64,000 nt of DNA, from assembly GCA_002633005.1 (NCBI GenBank), contig NMRA01000139.1:64001-128000 (forward strand), in the 5' to 3' direction. The notes beneath the pieces were generated by a model. The model searched no databases, was not told the origin of the DNA, and saw only the letters and a list, made by a program, of their open reading frames with translations. Position numbers and translations under genes: made by a program. Of the stretch, positions 50,601 to 62,233 are shown one piece after another. The DNA is from Phoronis australis (lineage: Eukaryota > Phoronida > Phoronidae). Positions within the stretch are counted from its first letter, which is position 1. Each line of letters opens with the position of its first letter.

Positions 50601-53600
50601 GTGCTCAATGTCATGTCATTTGTGATTGAGCGTTCCGGTGCCAACATCCGTCCTCACGCTTCTAACCTACTACAGTACCTCCCCCTATTGTGGCAGGAGT
50701 CGGAGGAACACAACATGCTTAGGTGTGCTATACTCACCACGCTCACACATCTGGTGCAGGTAGGTCAAAGGTCATCATAATCAGCTAGGTCATTATCGTG
50801 TTTTTCAGACCCCTATGTCATTTTTTTGAAGATCGTAAATACAGACGAATTGTAACGGTCAGAAATTTTTTTTTGTTTTTAAGATTGTGTAGCATTCAGT
50901 TGCAGTTTAAATCATGTATCTGTGGTCTGGTGAAAACTTCTTTCCTACCAGCAACCTTAACATTTCCATTGACTAATCAAATCTGAGATGAGTAGATTTA
51001 TTTATATACAGATTGTTCATCCACATAAAATTTTTTACTGATCAAGAATCTCAGTGTGTGTTTGAAGCAAGGCGCTCTATTCATCTGTAGGTTATTTAAA
51101 ATGACTGATGGTGCTCAATTTAGTTTAAAACAAAAATAGGAAGTTAAGTTACCTAAAAGTTGTTATATCTTGATTGTTTTGCTCACAGAAAGGTTTGGAA
51201 AAGGTCATTAGTATCGATAAGTGAATTACCTGATATTAAAATACTGTTCTGTGCAGTGGGGAAAATTGCCTTCTTGCGTCTTCCAAGTCACTGAAATAAA
51301 ATTCACGAGTGTGAACATAATTGTTCTTCGCTTATTTTGTACATTGCCAGCATTGTCATTCCATTCTACTAAGTTTTCAAAGGCTATTTACCTTGGTGCG
51401 AATGATGGAAACTTTGCAAAGTGTTGTTTTAATATGACAGCTACACGGGTTAAACCAAGTTATGAGGACAATATATTTTCTTAATTGTCATCTTTGTGTG
51501 GAAATTTGGATGAAGTAAGATTTCACAATTCCGCCATTTTTGGCCTTGAATAGGTGAAGAGTTGTTGTGTATAAAAGTGTGCAAAACTGAGTAGATTGTG
51601 CACATCAGATTTGGTTATGTGTTTCTGACAAGCATAATTTCATTTGATACCTGCCCTGCCATTTTGACTATCATGGTTTTAATGCTGCTTTCTGTGAACT
51701 TTAACCCAGGGTCTGGGTGAGATCAGCCTGACCATGTACGAGTTCTTGCTGCCGGTCATCCAACTGTCGACAGACATAAACCAACAAGCACATGTCTATC
51801 TACTGGAAGATGGCTTGGAATTATGGGACGTCACTCTTTGTAACACACCACGGCTGACGCCAGAGTTGCTGCGACTGTTCATTAACCTACCCCCTCTGTT
51901 GGGTGAGTCCATTTCTTGTCTATCAGTTGTGTAGTCACCCTGGGGCTGTCTTACTCTCTAATTAGTGTAGTCTAGAGTCTGGCAGTATTCACATGTCAGT
52001 TTTCATCAGCTGTCACTTCTAATTTGTTGCCATTTTGAATAGCTAAATCAAATATTGCTGTAAATTTAAATTGATATGTTCCAAACAAATTAAGATTTAT
52101 GGAAAAAATCTCGGTCTGAAAACTGAATATACACCTTTCATTTTTGGATGATCTTCATATGTGATGGCAGTTGTCTGACATTAAGCTGATTTATGTTTTA
52201 GAATATGGCACGGAGAATCTTCAGGTGTGTCTGAAGGTAATAGAGTCTTACGTTGTACTGGGGCAGAAACAGTTCATGGAGGTAAGCTGAAGTTCACAGA
52301 TGTGTCTGACACAATGTATTGGAAAGTGTTGTGATAATCTGTGTAATGACTCACTACCTGCGCACGTTCTTATCTCGTGTTAGTACTTGGGAGATTCTGG
52401 AAAGGAATAAAGCTGAACATTCGGTGATAGCTGTTCAGTCATTTCCAGGGCTGTCCAGTTTGCTAGACATGTATGCTGCAAAAGCTAACCATTCTGTCGA
52501 AAACCAACTTTGGACTTAAGCCACTTGCTGATTTAAAATCATCTTCGTCCTCGCTCAGCTCAGATACAATTTCTAGGCCCCTTTTTTATTGTTTCAAGTT
52601 AGGCCCATTAAGTTCCTTGCCACAGCAGTTTAGTTTCGATTGCCAAGATAGTATGGCCGACCAGGGAATTCCAGGTAACCTATGGTAACCAATTTCAATT
52701 CAGACAACGGAACATGATGTTGAATACATCTCGGAAGATTGGTGATATTTTTAATACCAGGTCATGGCTTATTACGGCTTGTAGGTCTCGAGCTTGAGTG
52801 ATTGGTCAATAGATGTCACCTTATTGTACATGCCCCTGTTCACCTTGGTACTTGTGAAGCTACACTTGTAGTGTCTTTCCTTTCGCAATGTTGCAGGAGT
52901 ATTCGTCAATTCTCGTACCGTCGTTGTGCAGCGTTTTAACTGATCTGAAGACAGAGGGAGTCATCATGGTTCTAAAGGTGAGAGTTTGTAATTTTTTCGA
53001 GAAGTTTGAAGTGTGTCTGTCATTATCATTTTTGGTTTAATACATAGTTCTGTATACTCAGATCAATGCAGCTCTTTGCTATTCAATATTTATTGGACAA
53101 ACTCCAAATGTGGACTTAGCAGAGTCACGCTGTATCATGTGGCGCCCATCACGCCTGTCTGTTACCAGTGAACAAGCTTGGAGTTGGTTCTCAAAGCTGC
53201 ACACAAAAGGTGTCTGATTTCTTTCAAATAATAGTCTTGTGCATCAGAGTGATAGCCCTTTACTGACTCTAGTCTTGGTAAGTGTCAACAACGTGTCTGT
53301 AGAAGTCGCGTACACGATTGTGATGTCAATCGTTTGTACGCAATGGCAATCACGACTTCTGTTTCCAAATTTGAAGGCACGCTTTCACCGTTCTGAAAGT
53401 AAACTGGATGACATTACTTTGGTGGACGATATCGGAATGGAGATCTTTTAAAGTTAATTTTTTGCTAAGTTGAGGCTGGCATTGATGTGAGTGTGGGTAT
53501 TTACTGGAATTTTTGAAGAATATGAGTTTGACCTAAAATCCGTTTTTGCCATTTTTCACGACTATACAGTAAACATCTCAAAACGTTGCTGGACGTAATG

Positions 53601-56600
53601 CTGGAAGTAATGCTGAAAGCGCGACATTTGTTTAGGCATCTCTGGGTAAAGTTAAAAATATCCTAAGTATTAATACATGTTTCTACAGAAATCAGCACTA
53701 AAAATTTAATGTGCTTTTATTCACAAAACACATAATTACAGATTTCAGGTAAAGCAGAAACTGCACGTGTTCTCGTTCTCCAAGGTTACATGTACAGGCT
53801 GCTGTGACCTGAAATGAACTCAGTCTTTTGATGTTCACCATTTCTCTCCATCCTCCTATCTCAGTGGCAGTGGTGTTTGTATTCTCTTTGTTGCATTCAC
53901 AGGTCTTCCTTGTCTTTCCTTCCAGGTTGTTGACCTGATCTTCAAAGTGTTTCCTGTCGAGGGTCCTCAGGTGTTTAGGCCTCTTTTACCAACCATATAT
54001 ATGGCATGCCTTACTGGGGAGGTAAGTAAAGGACATGTAACACTCTCATTGCCAACCATATTTCAAGCATGCTTTACTTGTGAGATAAATGATTAACTGA
54101 TAAGTCTCCTTTTGCCAACCATACATCCTGTGTTTATGAGACACGATCTGGAAATAATCTGACATCTTTTAGTCTTGATGAAATGTAGGTTACTGGGCTA
54201 AATTTTTATGTTTGTTGCTGTGAGGCTAGGGTTATGACCTAAGTGTTCTATAACTTTCCAAGAATGCTGTTTCAGTAGTCCTGGTGGAGGACATCACAAA
54301 CAATCTTGTTATTCCAGGAGCAGACCTATGTGCAGTCTGTCTACATGTGTCTCCTGTCCAGAATCATTGTTCAGAACAACCGGCTGTTCTGGGTTTTTCT
54401 TGATGAGTACGCCAGAAGCAACCAGAGAGATGTGAGTTGCATGCTTTTGGTATGAGAGCTGAACAAATGACGAGACGTACCATCAAATGATGACATAGGT
54501 TTCTTCTGTGAATCGTATGGTTTTGTTATTTTGTCATAATTTCGTTGTAATGCCAATGTTTGACTAAACACCCACCATGTATTTTCTTGGAAACGCGCAT
54601 GTTTCGATACCAGTAATTCACTTTTTGCACAGAAGTAGTTAACATTCTTTCACATTTTTATAAGGCTGATTACTTTACTACAGATAATGGAAAATTTACT
54701 GAAAGTAGTGTGATGACACCCACATAGTACAAGTCACGCTAGCAATTGGCTAAGATTTATGTAAAAATTGACCAAATAGATTTTCACTTGTCAGCCACAA
54801 GGTGTGCTAAATAAGTGAAGAATTGCCGCATAAGTGGCAATGGTGGGCTATAACGTGTCGGTATTTTGAGTACCAGTTTGATGCCCATTATTGAGTGGAG
54901 AAAACTGGTTCTCAAAATTCAGGCGTGTAATATCCGACCATTACCATATAAGTTGTTCCTCAATCTACACAATTGGACTTGTGCAGTGACCATGCCTTTA
55001 TTAACGCCAATCCATGGAGGATTTCAGTGTCTAAGATGTATGCGTTTTGAGTGCCTTTTTCTTTGTTCTTTTTTATTAAGAAAAACAACCACGATTTTAG
55101 ATCGACTTGACATGTTTCGGTGTCATTTATTCAAACACCATCATCAGGAGAGAGAATATAGTGGCCACCTAGCTAGGCCCATCAACAACTAATGCAGCAC
55201 AGATACAGTCTGTTCTGTTTTCCAACGATGTATTATTTGGAACTTGCAGATGAAGTGTCTGAGTGATACGTAAACGCTACTACCTGAGTGTTAACCCAGT
55301 CAGTCATGTGGGTAAATGATTCATTATTGTGGTTGCAAAAACATATTTTTCTTACAGAGCAATCAGTTGCTAGACGACATGTTGCATGTGACCTTTGATA
55401 AGCTAGACTGCATAGCACAGCAAGAATGGCGGAAAATGGTTGCCATGGCAATGGCTACATTCATCCCAAATAGCAACGGGTGAGTGATAATTTTCGCTGT
55501 GTGTCGTGGTGGAGGAGTGGCAGTGTGCCCAGAGCCGTGAATTAATGAACGCTCGCGCGTTGATGACTGAAAATTTTATTGTACTGTGGGCCAATAGCCT
55601 TGAAGTTAACAATAAAGTCTAGCAATAGTTGTGACTGGCAGTAGGTCTGGTTGCAGTATCTGACGGAACATTTTCAGGATTTAGAAGTGAGGAAGTTGTA
55701 TGATCCTATAGCACTGGAATTACATTATTAAACAATTTTTATTAAAAAGTCATTTAAAGTGTACACCCAGATTGGATGCAGTTTTCTAAAAAAATCATTG
55801 GTTGTGTATGCATATACATTATATAATTATGTAATTATATGTACGTGTACATGTATTATATAATTTATGTATATTTGTATAGATGTCATGACAATTGGTT
55901 CAAGCAAAAATTCTGACCCTTCTTAAACTCAACAGAGCTTGCTTGTGAATGTAAAGGTGCGGCACCTACTTAAATGTATTGAATATTCATGGAAAGAGGA
56001 AGACTGGTGATTTTGCTGATTGAATTTTATTTTTCATCATGCTGTATGTTCTAGATACTTAATTTGTGGATATCATCAACACTGGCTGAATTAAAAAAGA
56101 AAGTGCAATTGTTCTGATAACTTGCAATTCATTAGAAATGTGCAGGTCACACAGTTGGGCCCCTAACACGAAACACCAGAACTCGCAAGAGCTCTCATAT
56201 CCGTCAACAGGTTATTTGTGACAACATTCAAGTTTGCCTGTACCTTTAAAAAAAATAATAATAATTGCAGGCGGTCTGATACACGTTGTGCCAGACGTGC
56301 GCAGGCCTCTCATGTGGGCCCATTGCACTGATCACCTGGAAATATTTTTATGCTTTATTAATATATCGTTAAAACTGAGCTGAGGAGCTAGAAACCTGGC
56401 TCAAGGGTTTAGCAGTGTGACCTGGTGGGACTCGAACTCACGACCTCAAGTAAAGAAAGCGGGGAACTTATCAACCAGGCCACACTGTACCTTTTAAGAT
56501 GATGGACACTTTTCCACATGTTGCCATGCACTATATGTTGTAGACATGCTATGGTGCCATGCAGTAGCTTGCTTCATAGCCTATGAAAAGCTGGGCAAGA

Positions 56601-59066
56601 CTGAGGTATTTCAATATTCAGTATCATTCTCGGGACATACTGGGTAACCCCTATGCCCCATGGTGTGTCCGTGTCGGGCTACGTCACAGGGACCTGTTAG
56701 AAATTTGATGGCTGAATGAAACTACTTTTGAATTTCTGCAGTAATGCTTTGTTCACTCTCCCAGAGAAACAACAAGAGTCTCTGTAAGCCCAGTACCCAG
56801 TTGTTTTTGCTTTTGTCTCTGTTATGCCTCGTTTTTGTCTATTTCAGCGTGGTGGTGCAGAACTTTGGTGAGATAATCAACGTCTGTGTCCAAGTACTCC
56901 ATGATGTTATGAACAAGGACCATGCATCGGAGCAGTATACAGAGTAAGGCTGCCATTTGTAGCTGATGCCTAGTTGACATTTATGTATGTAAGCTTGTGC
57001 CGTTTATTCCTCAGATTCGGGCAGATATAGTGAGCAGCTCCCTACGTTACTATTTATTTTTGTTACTGTCGTCGTAGATTTTTTTCTTTGAGTTGGTTCG
57101 TGAGTTGCGTGATTACAAGCGAAAGACTCACAACTGTGAAAGCGTACCTGTGTCTTTGTTTATTGTTGCTGGTGTTAGTAATTTTATGTTGCCTTCTGAA
57201 ATACATGACGATATCTCACGATGTTCTTGCGTTGTTGAGTGATTCTTGCCTCTGTGGAGCACACGCCAGTTCACGTCATTTATATTGCAGCTCATTGGTT
57301 TTTGTGGTGGATCAGGCCGATTGTGATGAAGAGGTTGACACAGAGCACGAGAAGAGGAAGAGACAGGTATTGTGGGATAGCATTGCAGTGGAGCTTAATG
57401 TCATACCCTCAACGTAAACTGTGATAATAAGTGGGATGTTCTGTTTAATGGTTTCAGACTTGGTGGCGATCGTAACCACTCTGACTAGCTGACGGTGCTA
57501 AGTAGAGAGTGAGGGTAAGATGGTTCAACAGGAAACAACTGGTCTTTACTACCAGCAGCTAGTCTAGTAGTGAGTTGAAGATGAATGAGGTTGGGTTTTA
57601 GATAGAAAAGCAAAGGTACATTTATTTATGAGAATCAATTTTTGCTGATTTTTACTTAGAGCATCAAGAAGTGTGACAATAAGTCATGACGTCGTTTGGG
57701 TATTTTTCATGAGTTTAATGAGACGCAATTCCTTTTTCGATAATTTGTGGCAATAACTGGGACATTCTGTTATCAGGTATGACACTAAAAAGGCTTCATC
57801 GAACTAATTATGGTGATCATGTCGCAACTGGTTGATGACAAAACCAGTTGAATAAAGTACTCAAAAATTGACTTGGGTGGCCCTAGTAATACCACTTGTC
57901 GGCATAAATGCTTGCCTCCAGGTTGTCATGTGGGACCTGCGTCTTCCAAAGCCACCCATGCTGGTAAACAGCTATTCATTTTCAGTTTGTTCAGTTAACA
58001 TAAAGAGATAGGCCTACTTCACGAGCACCACCTGGTGGATAACAGGTCTCCCACTAGAAATGTACTACTTAGTGGATAACAAGCTCCTCTCTAGAAATGT
58101 AATTGTTTTGTCAATAAACAGTCTCTATTGTTTAATTTGTGCCGGTGGTTGCCCGTTTCATGCTGGTCAGTAGGATTAGATTAGTCAAACAATGGCAGAT
58201 GTCATCATCTGAATGAAGTCACAGAGTACCCTGCAGTGTTAATTGGATGATGAACCAAGCCTTGAATGGAGGGACCAGTTTAATTGGTGGCAGGGATCAA
58301 AGGTCAAACTCCTTTGACAGCTCCATACTTTGTGTTAGTTGAAAGCAATTTTTACGTTTCTCATCAACCAGGTTCTTATTTGCGTTTTAAAGTTTTATCA
58401 CAGTCATTCTTGTATAAATGCGTAATAGTTTACATTTCTCATCAAACTTCTGTGCTTATCATGCACACATGCGGTTGGTACTCCTTAAATGGTGTTCTAA
58501 TTGTCTGCTCCCGTGTAAAAACCTAAAAGTGTTTTTTTATGGATATAATTAGCTCATACGTCCATGAAGTATCGCTGTATTTACCCAGTTTCAGTCATTG
58601 GTCATATAAAGACCGTCAATCACAAGCTCCGCCCCCTTACACAAGGTCAACAACAAACAATAAGTTTTATCCAGCAACGTTTTGTTTGTCGGGTAAAATG
58701 GCAGCTTGGAAACGAAGGTGTGTCAAGAATGCAATGTTCTGATTGGTAAGTTAAGCCGTCACTCAAAATCCTGGTGATAGGTCAATGATCAGGTTGAGAC
58801 CAATTTTATAGTGCTCAGTGCTCTAAATCATAATTGCATGGAACGCAGGTTTATAACTGCAGCTGTAAGCTAATGTTTTACTCTAAATCTTATCTCTTCT
58901 CCCCCAGCTCACTTACCAAGACCCTGTACACTCCACCTCGTTGAGAGACTTTGTCGTGGGCCAACTGGGGGAGCTGGGTCGGCAGTGTGGCATGGAGACT
59001 CTACATCAACGCATGCAGTCCGTCGACATGGATGTCTCGTCGCAGCTGCAGTGGTTTCTGAGGTGA
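35628..59066 (+). CDS. IPO11: Importin-11, complete, 25 coding exons
   Basis: Coding exons: 35628-35765, 36340-36440, 37485-37557, 37963-38166, 40560-40692, 41922-42029, 43038-43108, 43798-43912, 44968-45060, 45888-46043, 46526-46566, 47288-47429, 48318-48423, 48836-48999, 49718-49824, 50595-50759, 51710-51902, 52202-52281, 52897-52977, 53926-54021, 54318-54431, 55358-55479, 56848-56943, 57291-57366, 58908-59066 (TGA). All phases agree, giving 977 residues against 975 in human. Clear matches run the whole length: AEAQLKEWDAQPGFYTILL in the importin-beta N-terminal region, LLTFHHVTRTLASKRL, RRRVIWLIGQW, LLWQESEEHNMLRCAILTTL and STDINQQAHVYLLEDGLELW. The protein is a HEAT-repeat solenoid of the importin-beta family that binds RanGTP and imports cargo; family members carry certain E2 ubiquitin enzymes and ribosomal protein L12. 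Coding exon 1 begins at an acceptor, 18 nt before the ATG, so a non-coding exon lies upstream. Intron 14 is AT-AC. Confidence 0.97.
39051..40229. mobile_element. hAT-like MITE, copy 2, split by a nested insertion
   Basis: It starts CAGGGCTTGGAATTTTCCGC and ends CATTCAAAGCCCTG, giving inverted ends. A perfect 6-bp target duplication, CAACTG, flanks it (39045-39050 and 40230-40235). It shares its sequence with the 500-bp copy at 11027-11526 but is 679 bp longer, nearly all because of an insert at 39287-39950. It sits in IPO11 intron 4. Confidence 0.88.
39287..39947. mobile_element. Nested MITE inside the 39 kb element
   Basis: The insert is absent from the copy at 11 kb, whose intact site reads GGGATAGCG. 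Its ends, GGAGGCACAGAACAG and the reverse complement of CTATTCAGTGCCACC, match at 12 of 15 positions. The 3-bp ATA is present on both sides (39284-39286 and 39948-39950), as expected for a target duplication. A 3-bp duplication fits Harbinger- or CACTA-like elements; the family is not certain. No transposase is seen. Confidence 0.75.
42396..42470 (+). repeat. Two-copy 46-bp tandem repeat
   Basis: CTCAGTTAGAGACCCTGGTT occurs at about 42398 and again at about 42443 in IPO11 intron 6. A related Gttt-rich sequence follows. It is a short local duplication with no apparent role. Confidence 0.7.
43186..43591 (+). mobile_element. About 405-bp MITE in IPO11 intron 7
   Basis: The left end, GGTTGCTTGAAACAGTCCC, is mirrored by the right end, GGGACTGCTTCATGCAGCC. 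Subterminal AACTCCACTAAGTTCCC and GAACTTAGTTGAGTCCC are also inverted. The core includes TTCAATATTATTGAG and TTGACTTAGTAATGAGACTC. It matches the element at 47508-47932 in reverse orientation. Confidence 0.82.
44732..44833. repeat. 102-bp hairpin MITE in IPO11 intron 8
   Basis: The inner arms CTAAGACATCTGATTGGTT and AACCAATCGGATGTCTTAG are near-perfect complements around a 10-nt loop. The outer arms, ATGGCTGCACTTGA and TCAAGTGCAACCAT, also pair. The transcript would fold into a long stem. Confidence 0.85.
45205..45380 (-). mobile_element. 176-bp mariner-like MITE in IPO11 intron 9
   Basis: The ends are perfect inverted repeats, AATTGACCTATCG (45205-45217) and CGATAGGTCAATT (45368-45380). Read as ATTGACCTATCG ends, each is flanked by TA, the target duplication of Tc1/mariner elements. 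A diverged copy in the opposite orientation ends at 58786. No coding capacity is present. Confidence 0.8.
46637..46950 (+). repeat. Minisatellite, seven units of about 45 bp
   Basis: Seven diverged units of the form TAATGAATATTCAGTATCAG followed by ATACAGGCTGTGCTTCATATTTTC run head to tail in IPO11 intron 11. Divergence between units suggests an old array. Confidence 0.85.
47508..47932 (-). mobile_element. About 425-bp MITE in IPO11 intron 12
   Basis: It is the same family as 43186-43591 but inverted. The ends are GGTTGTATGAAACAGTCCC and GTGACCGTTTCGTGCAACT. Reverse-complemented, it reads TTCAATATTATTGAG and then TTGACTTAGTAATGAGACTC, as in the first copy. Confidence 0.82.
49000..49717 (+). 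other. U12-type AT-AC intron (IPO11 intron 14)
   Basis: The donor is ACTG/ATATCCTTT, the exact consensus of AT-AC minor introns. TTCCTTAAC at 49699-49707 is a perfect U12 branch site, and the intron ends TTCAC at 49717, 11 nt beyond the branch adenosine. Joining 48999 to 49718 gives TLKTAVDDFEF, matching the importin-11 TLKLTVDDFEF segment. Use of the AG at 49711-49712 would shift the frame. Confidence 0.93.
53988..54125 (+). repeat. Tandem copies of an exon end with dead donors
   Basis: The last 34 nt of IPO11 exon 20 plus its donor (ACCAACCATATATATGGCAT ... GAG/GTAAGTA) reappear at 54051-54091 (GCCAACCATATTTCAAGCAT ... GAGATAAATG). A shorter copy starts at 54115 (GCCAACCATACATCC). In the second copy the donor GT has become AT. 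Confidence 0.65.
54863..54918. repeat. Small palindromic repeat, copy 2
   Basis: TTTTGAGTACCAGTTTGATG is mirrored by GAAAACTGGTTCTCAAAA, with a short core. It is related to 35363-35415 and sits in IPO11 intron 21. Confidence 0.65.
56395..56500 (-). repeat. tRNA-derived SINE fragment
   Basis: On the minus strand TGGCCTGGTTGATAAG resembles a pol III A box, and GAGTTCGAGTCCC matches the B box at the expected spacing. The arms do not fold as a functional tRNA. It lies in IPO11 intron 22. Confidence 0.6.
58594..58786 (+). mobile_element. Diverged mariner-like MITE, second copy
   Basis: The core (ACAAACAATAAGTTTTA, CAGCTTGGAAACGAAGGTG, TTAAGCCGTCACTCAAAATC) and the end TGATAGGTCAAT match the reverse complement of 45205-45380. 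The left end is worn. It is in the last IPO11 intron. Confidence 0.75.
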
Positions 59067-59904
59067 CCGTTGGAAGCACGTGGGTGCTGGTCACTCTGTG
59101 ACTCTTCCCTCATTTTCGGTGTAGCAGAACATGAGTAGTTCTGTTGGAGCTACACATGAGCAGCCATGCAGAAATTTGTTGATGTGTGCAAAACCAGTGT
59201 TTTTAAAAGTCTTATCAAAGACCTGGAGTTATACTGCAGTTAAAGAAAAAATCGTGACGAGAATTTGTTTGCTGTTGGTGATTTTGGCAAAAACTGGCTG
59301 CAAGATAATCCTGTGTGAAGACTTAGGATTATTTGAGTTGGAGAGGACTGAGTAATAAGTTTTTAAGAATATTTTCTCCAAACTATCGCCAATTTTAGAG
59401 AAAATGAGACTTTTACTGTTTTACACGTGAATTTTCATTAGTTGAATGATGGCAGGTTCTCTGCTTACATCGAATGGTGCCCTAGTAATTATCTTAGACT
59501 AGTTCAACGTCCTCATCACTGCTTCGTATTTTGTCAAAAAAATGAATGTGGTCACGGTGCCCAGGCGCAGCCTAACTACAAGCTGATCAAAGGCATTGTG
59601 TTTGGCCATCTGGTCAGTCACCATAACAACGCTGTACTGGAGAATGGTGGGTCTTGTTGTGAATGTATCACTGTTATTCCTCGCCCGTTTAGTTCGCAAT
59701 ATGGCCGACAAGTGAAATTCTATTTTGCCAAATTTCTCCACAAAAATGAAGATTAAGAAAATCTTAATATATTAAACACCTCAACAGAAGTTTGAAAATT
59801 TGTGTTCACTCGTCTGTGTTTTCATGACTTTCGTTTATCTAAATCATGTTGCATACCAATAGACAGCTCAGTCATTCCCCTTTCCAACAATACCACATTT
59901 TGTT

Positions 59905-59910
59905 AATAAA
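59905..59910 (+). terminator. Candidate IPO11 polyadenylation signal
   Basis: AATAAA is the first clear canonical signal after the stop codon at 59064-59066, implying a 3' UTR of roughly 850 nt. Variant signals closer to the stop cannot be excluded. Confidence 0.45.
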
Positions 59911-59919
59911 TTGTTGATA

Positions 59920-61520
59920 TGCTCAGTAACTTTGCTGCCAAAGAGGGCTTGGTCTCAAAGTGAATGGTTCACAAATTTCCCTGTTTTTTTTTCCAAGCAC
60001 CTGTGATGTGCTGGTGAGGCTCAGTAGTATGCAAATTGTGTTTGACGAGATTTGTTCGAATTAAGTGGAGAGTTACCATACTGTCTGTTGTGCTGGTGAC
60101 TGGTTTTTTGAACATTTTTGGGCCTCGGTATTTCGCAATGTATTCAGAGACTTTTACTGATGATATGTAGGTTATCACGTTTGAAGTATGATCTAGCTGT
60201 GTGTCTCTACGCGGTTATGGAGCACCAGACAATTCTTTTCTGAAGCCGAATATCACTTGGTAACTGTACAGACTAGCATGGCTGCCATTGACAAAGACAT
60301 TGCTGAAAAAGACAAGACTGCAAAAAGGAAATGTTCAAGCATATTATTCTGTAATTATATTATGTTCTAGTATTTTCCTATGCAAAAATGTAAGAATCAA
60401 TGGTTATTGCAGAAATTGAATTTTAGGTGCATCAGGTTAACGTAAGTACCTAGTCATGAAATTTACTAGAAAACTGAACTGGTCTCAGTTTTATTTGGCA
60501 ATTTGAACACAGTGGCCATTTTGTAGAAATATCTGCAAAATTATTTAATGAATTGCCTGTAAGAAGTCTACGTTTTGGATGTCATTGTAGCTCTAGTTTG
60601 GTGGTGATGCTGTCTTGAAGACCTAATGGCTATGCATGGTGAATTAGGTCAGGTCATAGACATTAACTTCAAACTGGCATAAATCAATTTTGTTGTTAGT
60701 GAATCTTCTTGTTAAACAATCAGTGAACTCGGTCTGTCCTTGGTGTCTTCTACAGTGAGGAGGGCTGACTCTGTGTTAATAAACAAAGTAAGGGTTGGAC
60801 ACCAACACATGAGGAATATAGTGTTTTTAAAGATAGTACATGGAATATATTTTTGTACTGTTACTAGTTTGGCGGAAGGTTCTGTCTGTTTGCAAAATTG
60901 TAGAAATTCTACAAATTTTGTTCATCACTCATTTCAAGGAGTTGTTCCCCCCTAAGTTCAGGTTTCTGGGTTCAGCCTGGGTCGCATAATTGTTGATTGT
61001 GACAGACAAAATGTGCTTACACATTTTTTGATATTATTTATCATACATCTTTGCAAAATAAGATAAAATGAACTAACTCAGCTGGAACAAAAAATTTTGA
61101 ATCGCTTGTCTGAAGACTTAAGACAGAAATTTAGGACTTGCATTCGCCCTTCACAATTTCTGAAGAAAGATTTAGTACAGTAATTACGAGCACATTACGG
61201 TGTAGAGATATTTAGAAATTATCTCAGTGGCAAGCAGTTTTTTGATTATTCTTAGGGAGTGAACATTTGCTCAAGTGAGTTTTACTTAGTTTTCACAAAG
61301 TGTGTGAAGAGCGAAACCAAGTTTTTTCTTAAATCTAAAGTCACTTATTGTGAAACAGGTCCTTGGAGTGATTGATAAATAGTCCTTGTACATATGCTGT
61401 TGAAAACTTCCCATTGCTTTGAGAATCGTGTTGACTAACAAAGCAGTATCAATAACTGTTCATAATTTTCATTGCCTAATGCTTTTAAATCAGCCTTAAC
61501 ATTGACTCTACATCTTGGTA
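59920..61520. other. Intergenic DNA with no visible gene
   Basis: Only short chance frames are seen in this AT-rich stretch. No RNA gene, clear transposon end or tandem array was recognised. Confidence 0.5.
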
Positions 61521-62233
61521 ACATCCAAAAGGTGTCACTTTTAGCAGGTTTGATTTATTGCAGATGTCCTAGAAGTCATTAGTTGTGTTAAATTGGGTCA
61601 TTTTTGCTTGTTTGTTGGATTCAATTTCCTCGAAATGGTCGATGTGTTGGTATTGCTTGGAAGTGCTATTTTGTATTTATACTGTAAGTGATGTCCAATA
61701 AGGCATTCTGTTACACCATTGTTTTATGCAATTGAATAAATTATATATTTTCATTTTTATTTTATGGGGCAAAAATCTCAAACATTTAAAGGGATATTAT
61801 AGGCAAGAAAAGTGATTTTCTGAGGTCAGCCCCCAGGCGGAATCAACCTGCAACCCGTGGGGTCGCTGCCCAAAGCTCTGATGGCAAAGTTAAGCCCCAC
61901 TGGGTGACCGACTATATTTTAAGCATTATTAACAGGTAAAGTCACTGGTCTCCATTCAGTAAGTGTCTGGTAGATAACAACGAGAATCTTCGATTTGTAG
62001 TAATTGACAAAAACTGGATTTTGTTATGTTTTGTTTTGTTTTTACAGCAGTGGTCAAAGCTAGTATTTTCGAGACCTACTTCCATCTAACGATAATCGAA
62101 AACTATGTTTTCCACCCAAAAACCGATAATGTACCGCCACAATGCAAGACCCTAAAGGCGAAGGAATTTCATGGAAGAAAGGTTAATGTTTTTTAAAACC
62201 TCAAATTTCAGCCCCAGCCATATACGCCGGTAA
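61521..62233 (+). repeat. First copy of a 713-bp direct duplication
   Basis: From ACATCCAAAAGGTGTCAC onward this block is repeated almost base for base at 63288-64000, an offset of 1767 bp. Within it, the minus strand at about 61910-61820 has an A-box-like and a B-box-like (GCAGGTTGATTCC) pair, suggesting a tRNA-derived SINE. Confidence 0.95.

Noticed and set aside
59442-59756. 104-codon frame after IPO11
   Set aside because: It lies in the probable 3' UTR, an 80-codon frame exists on the opposite strand, and no motif is present.
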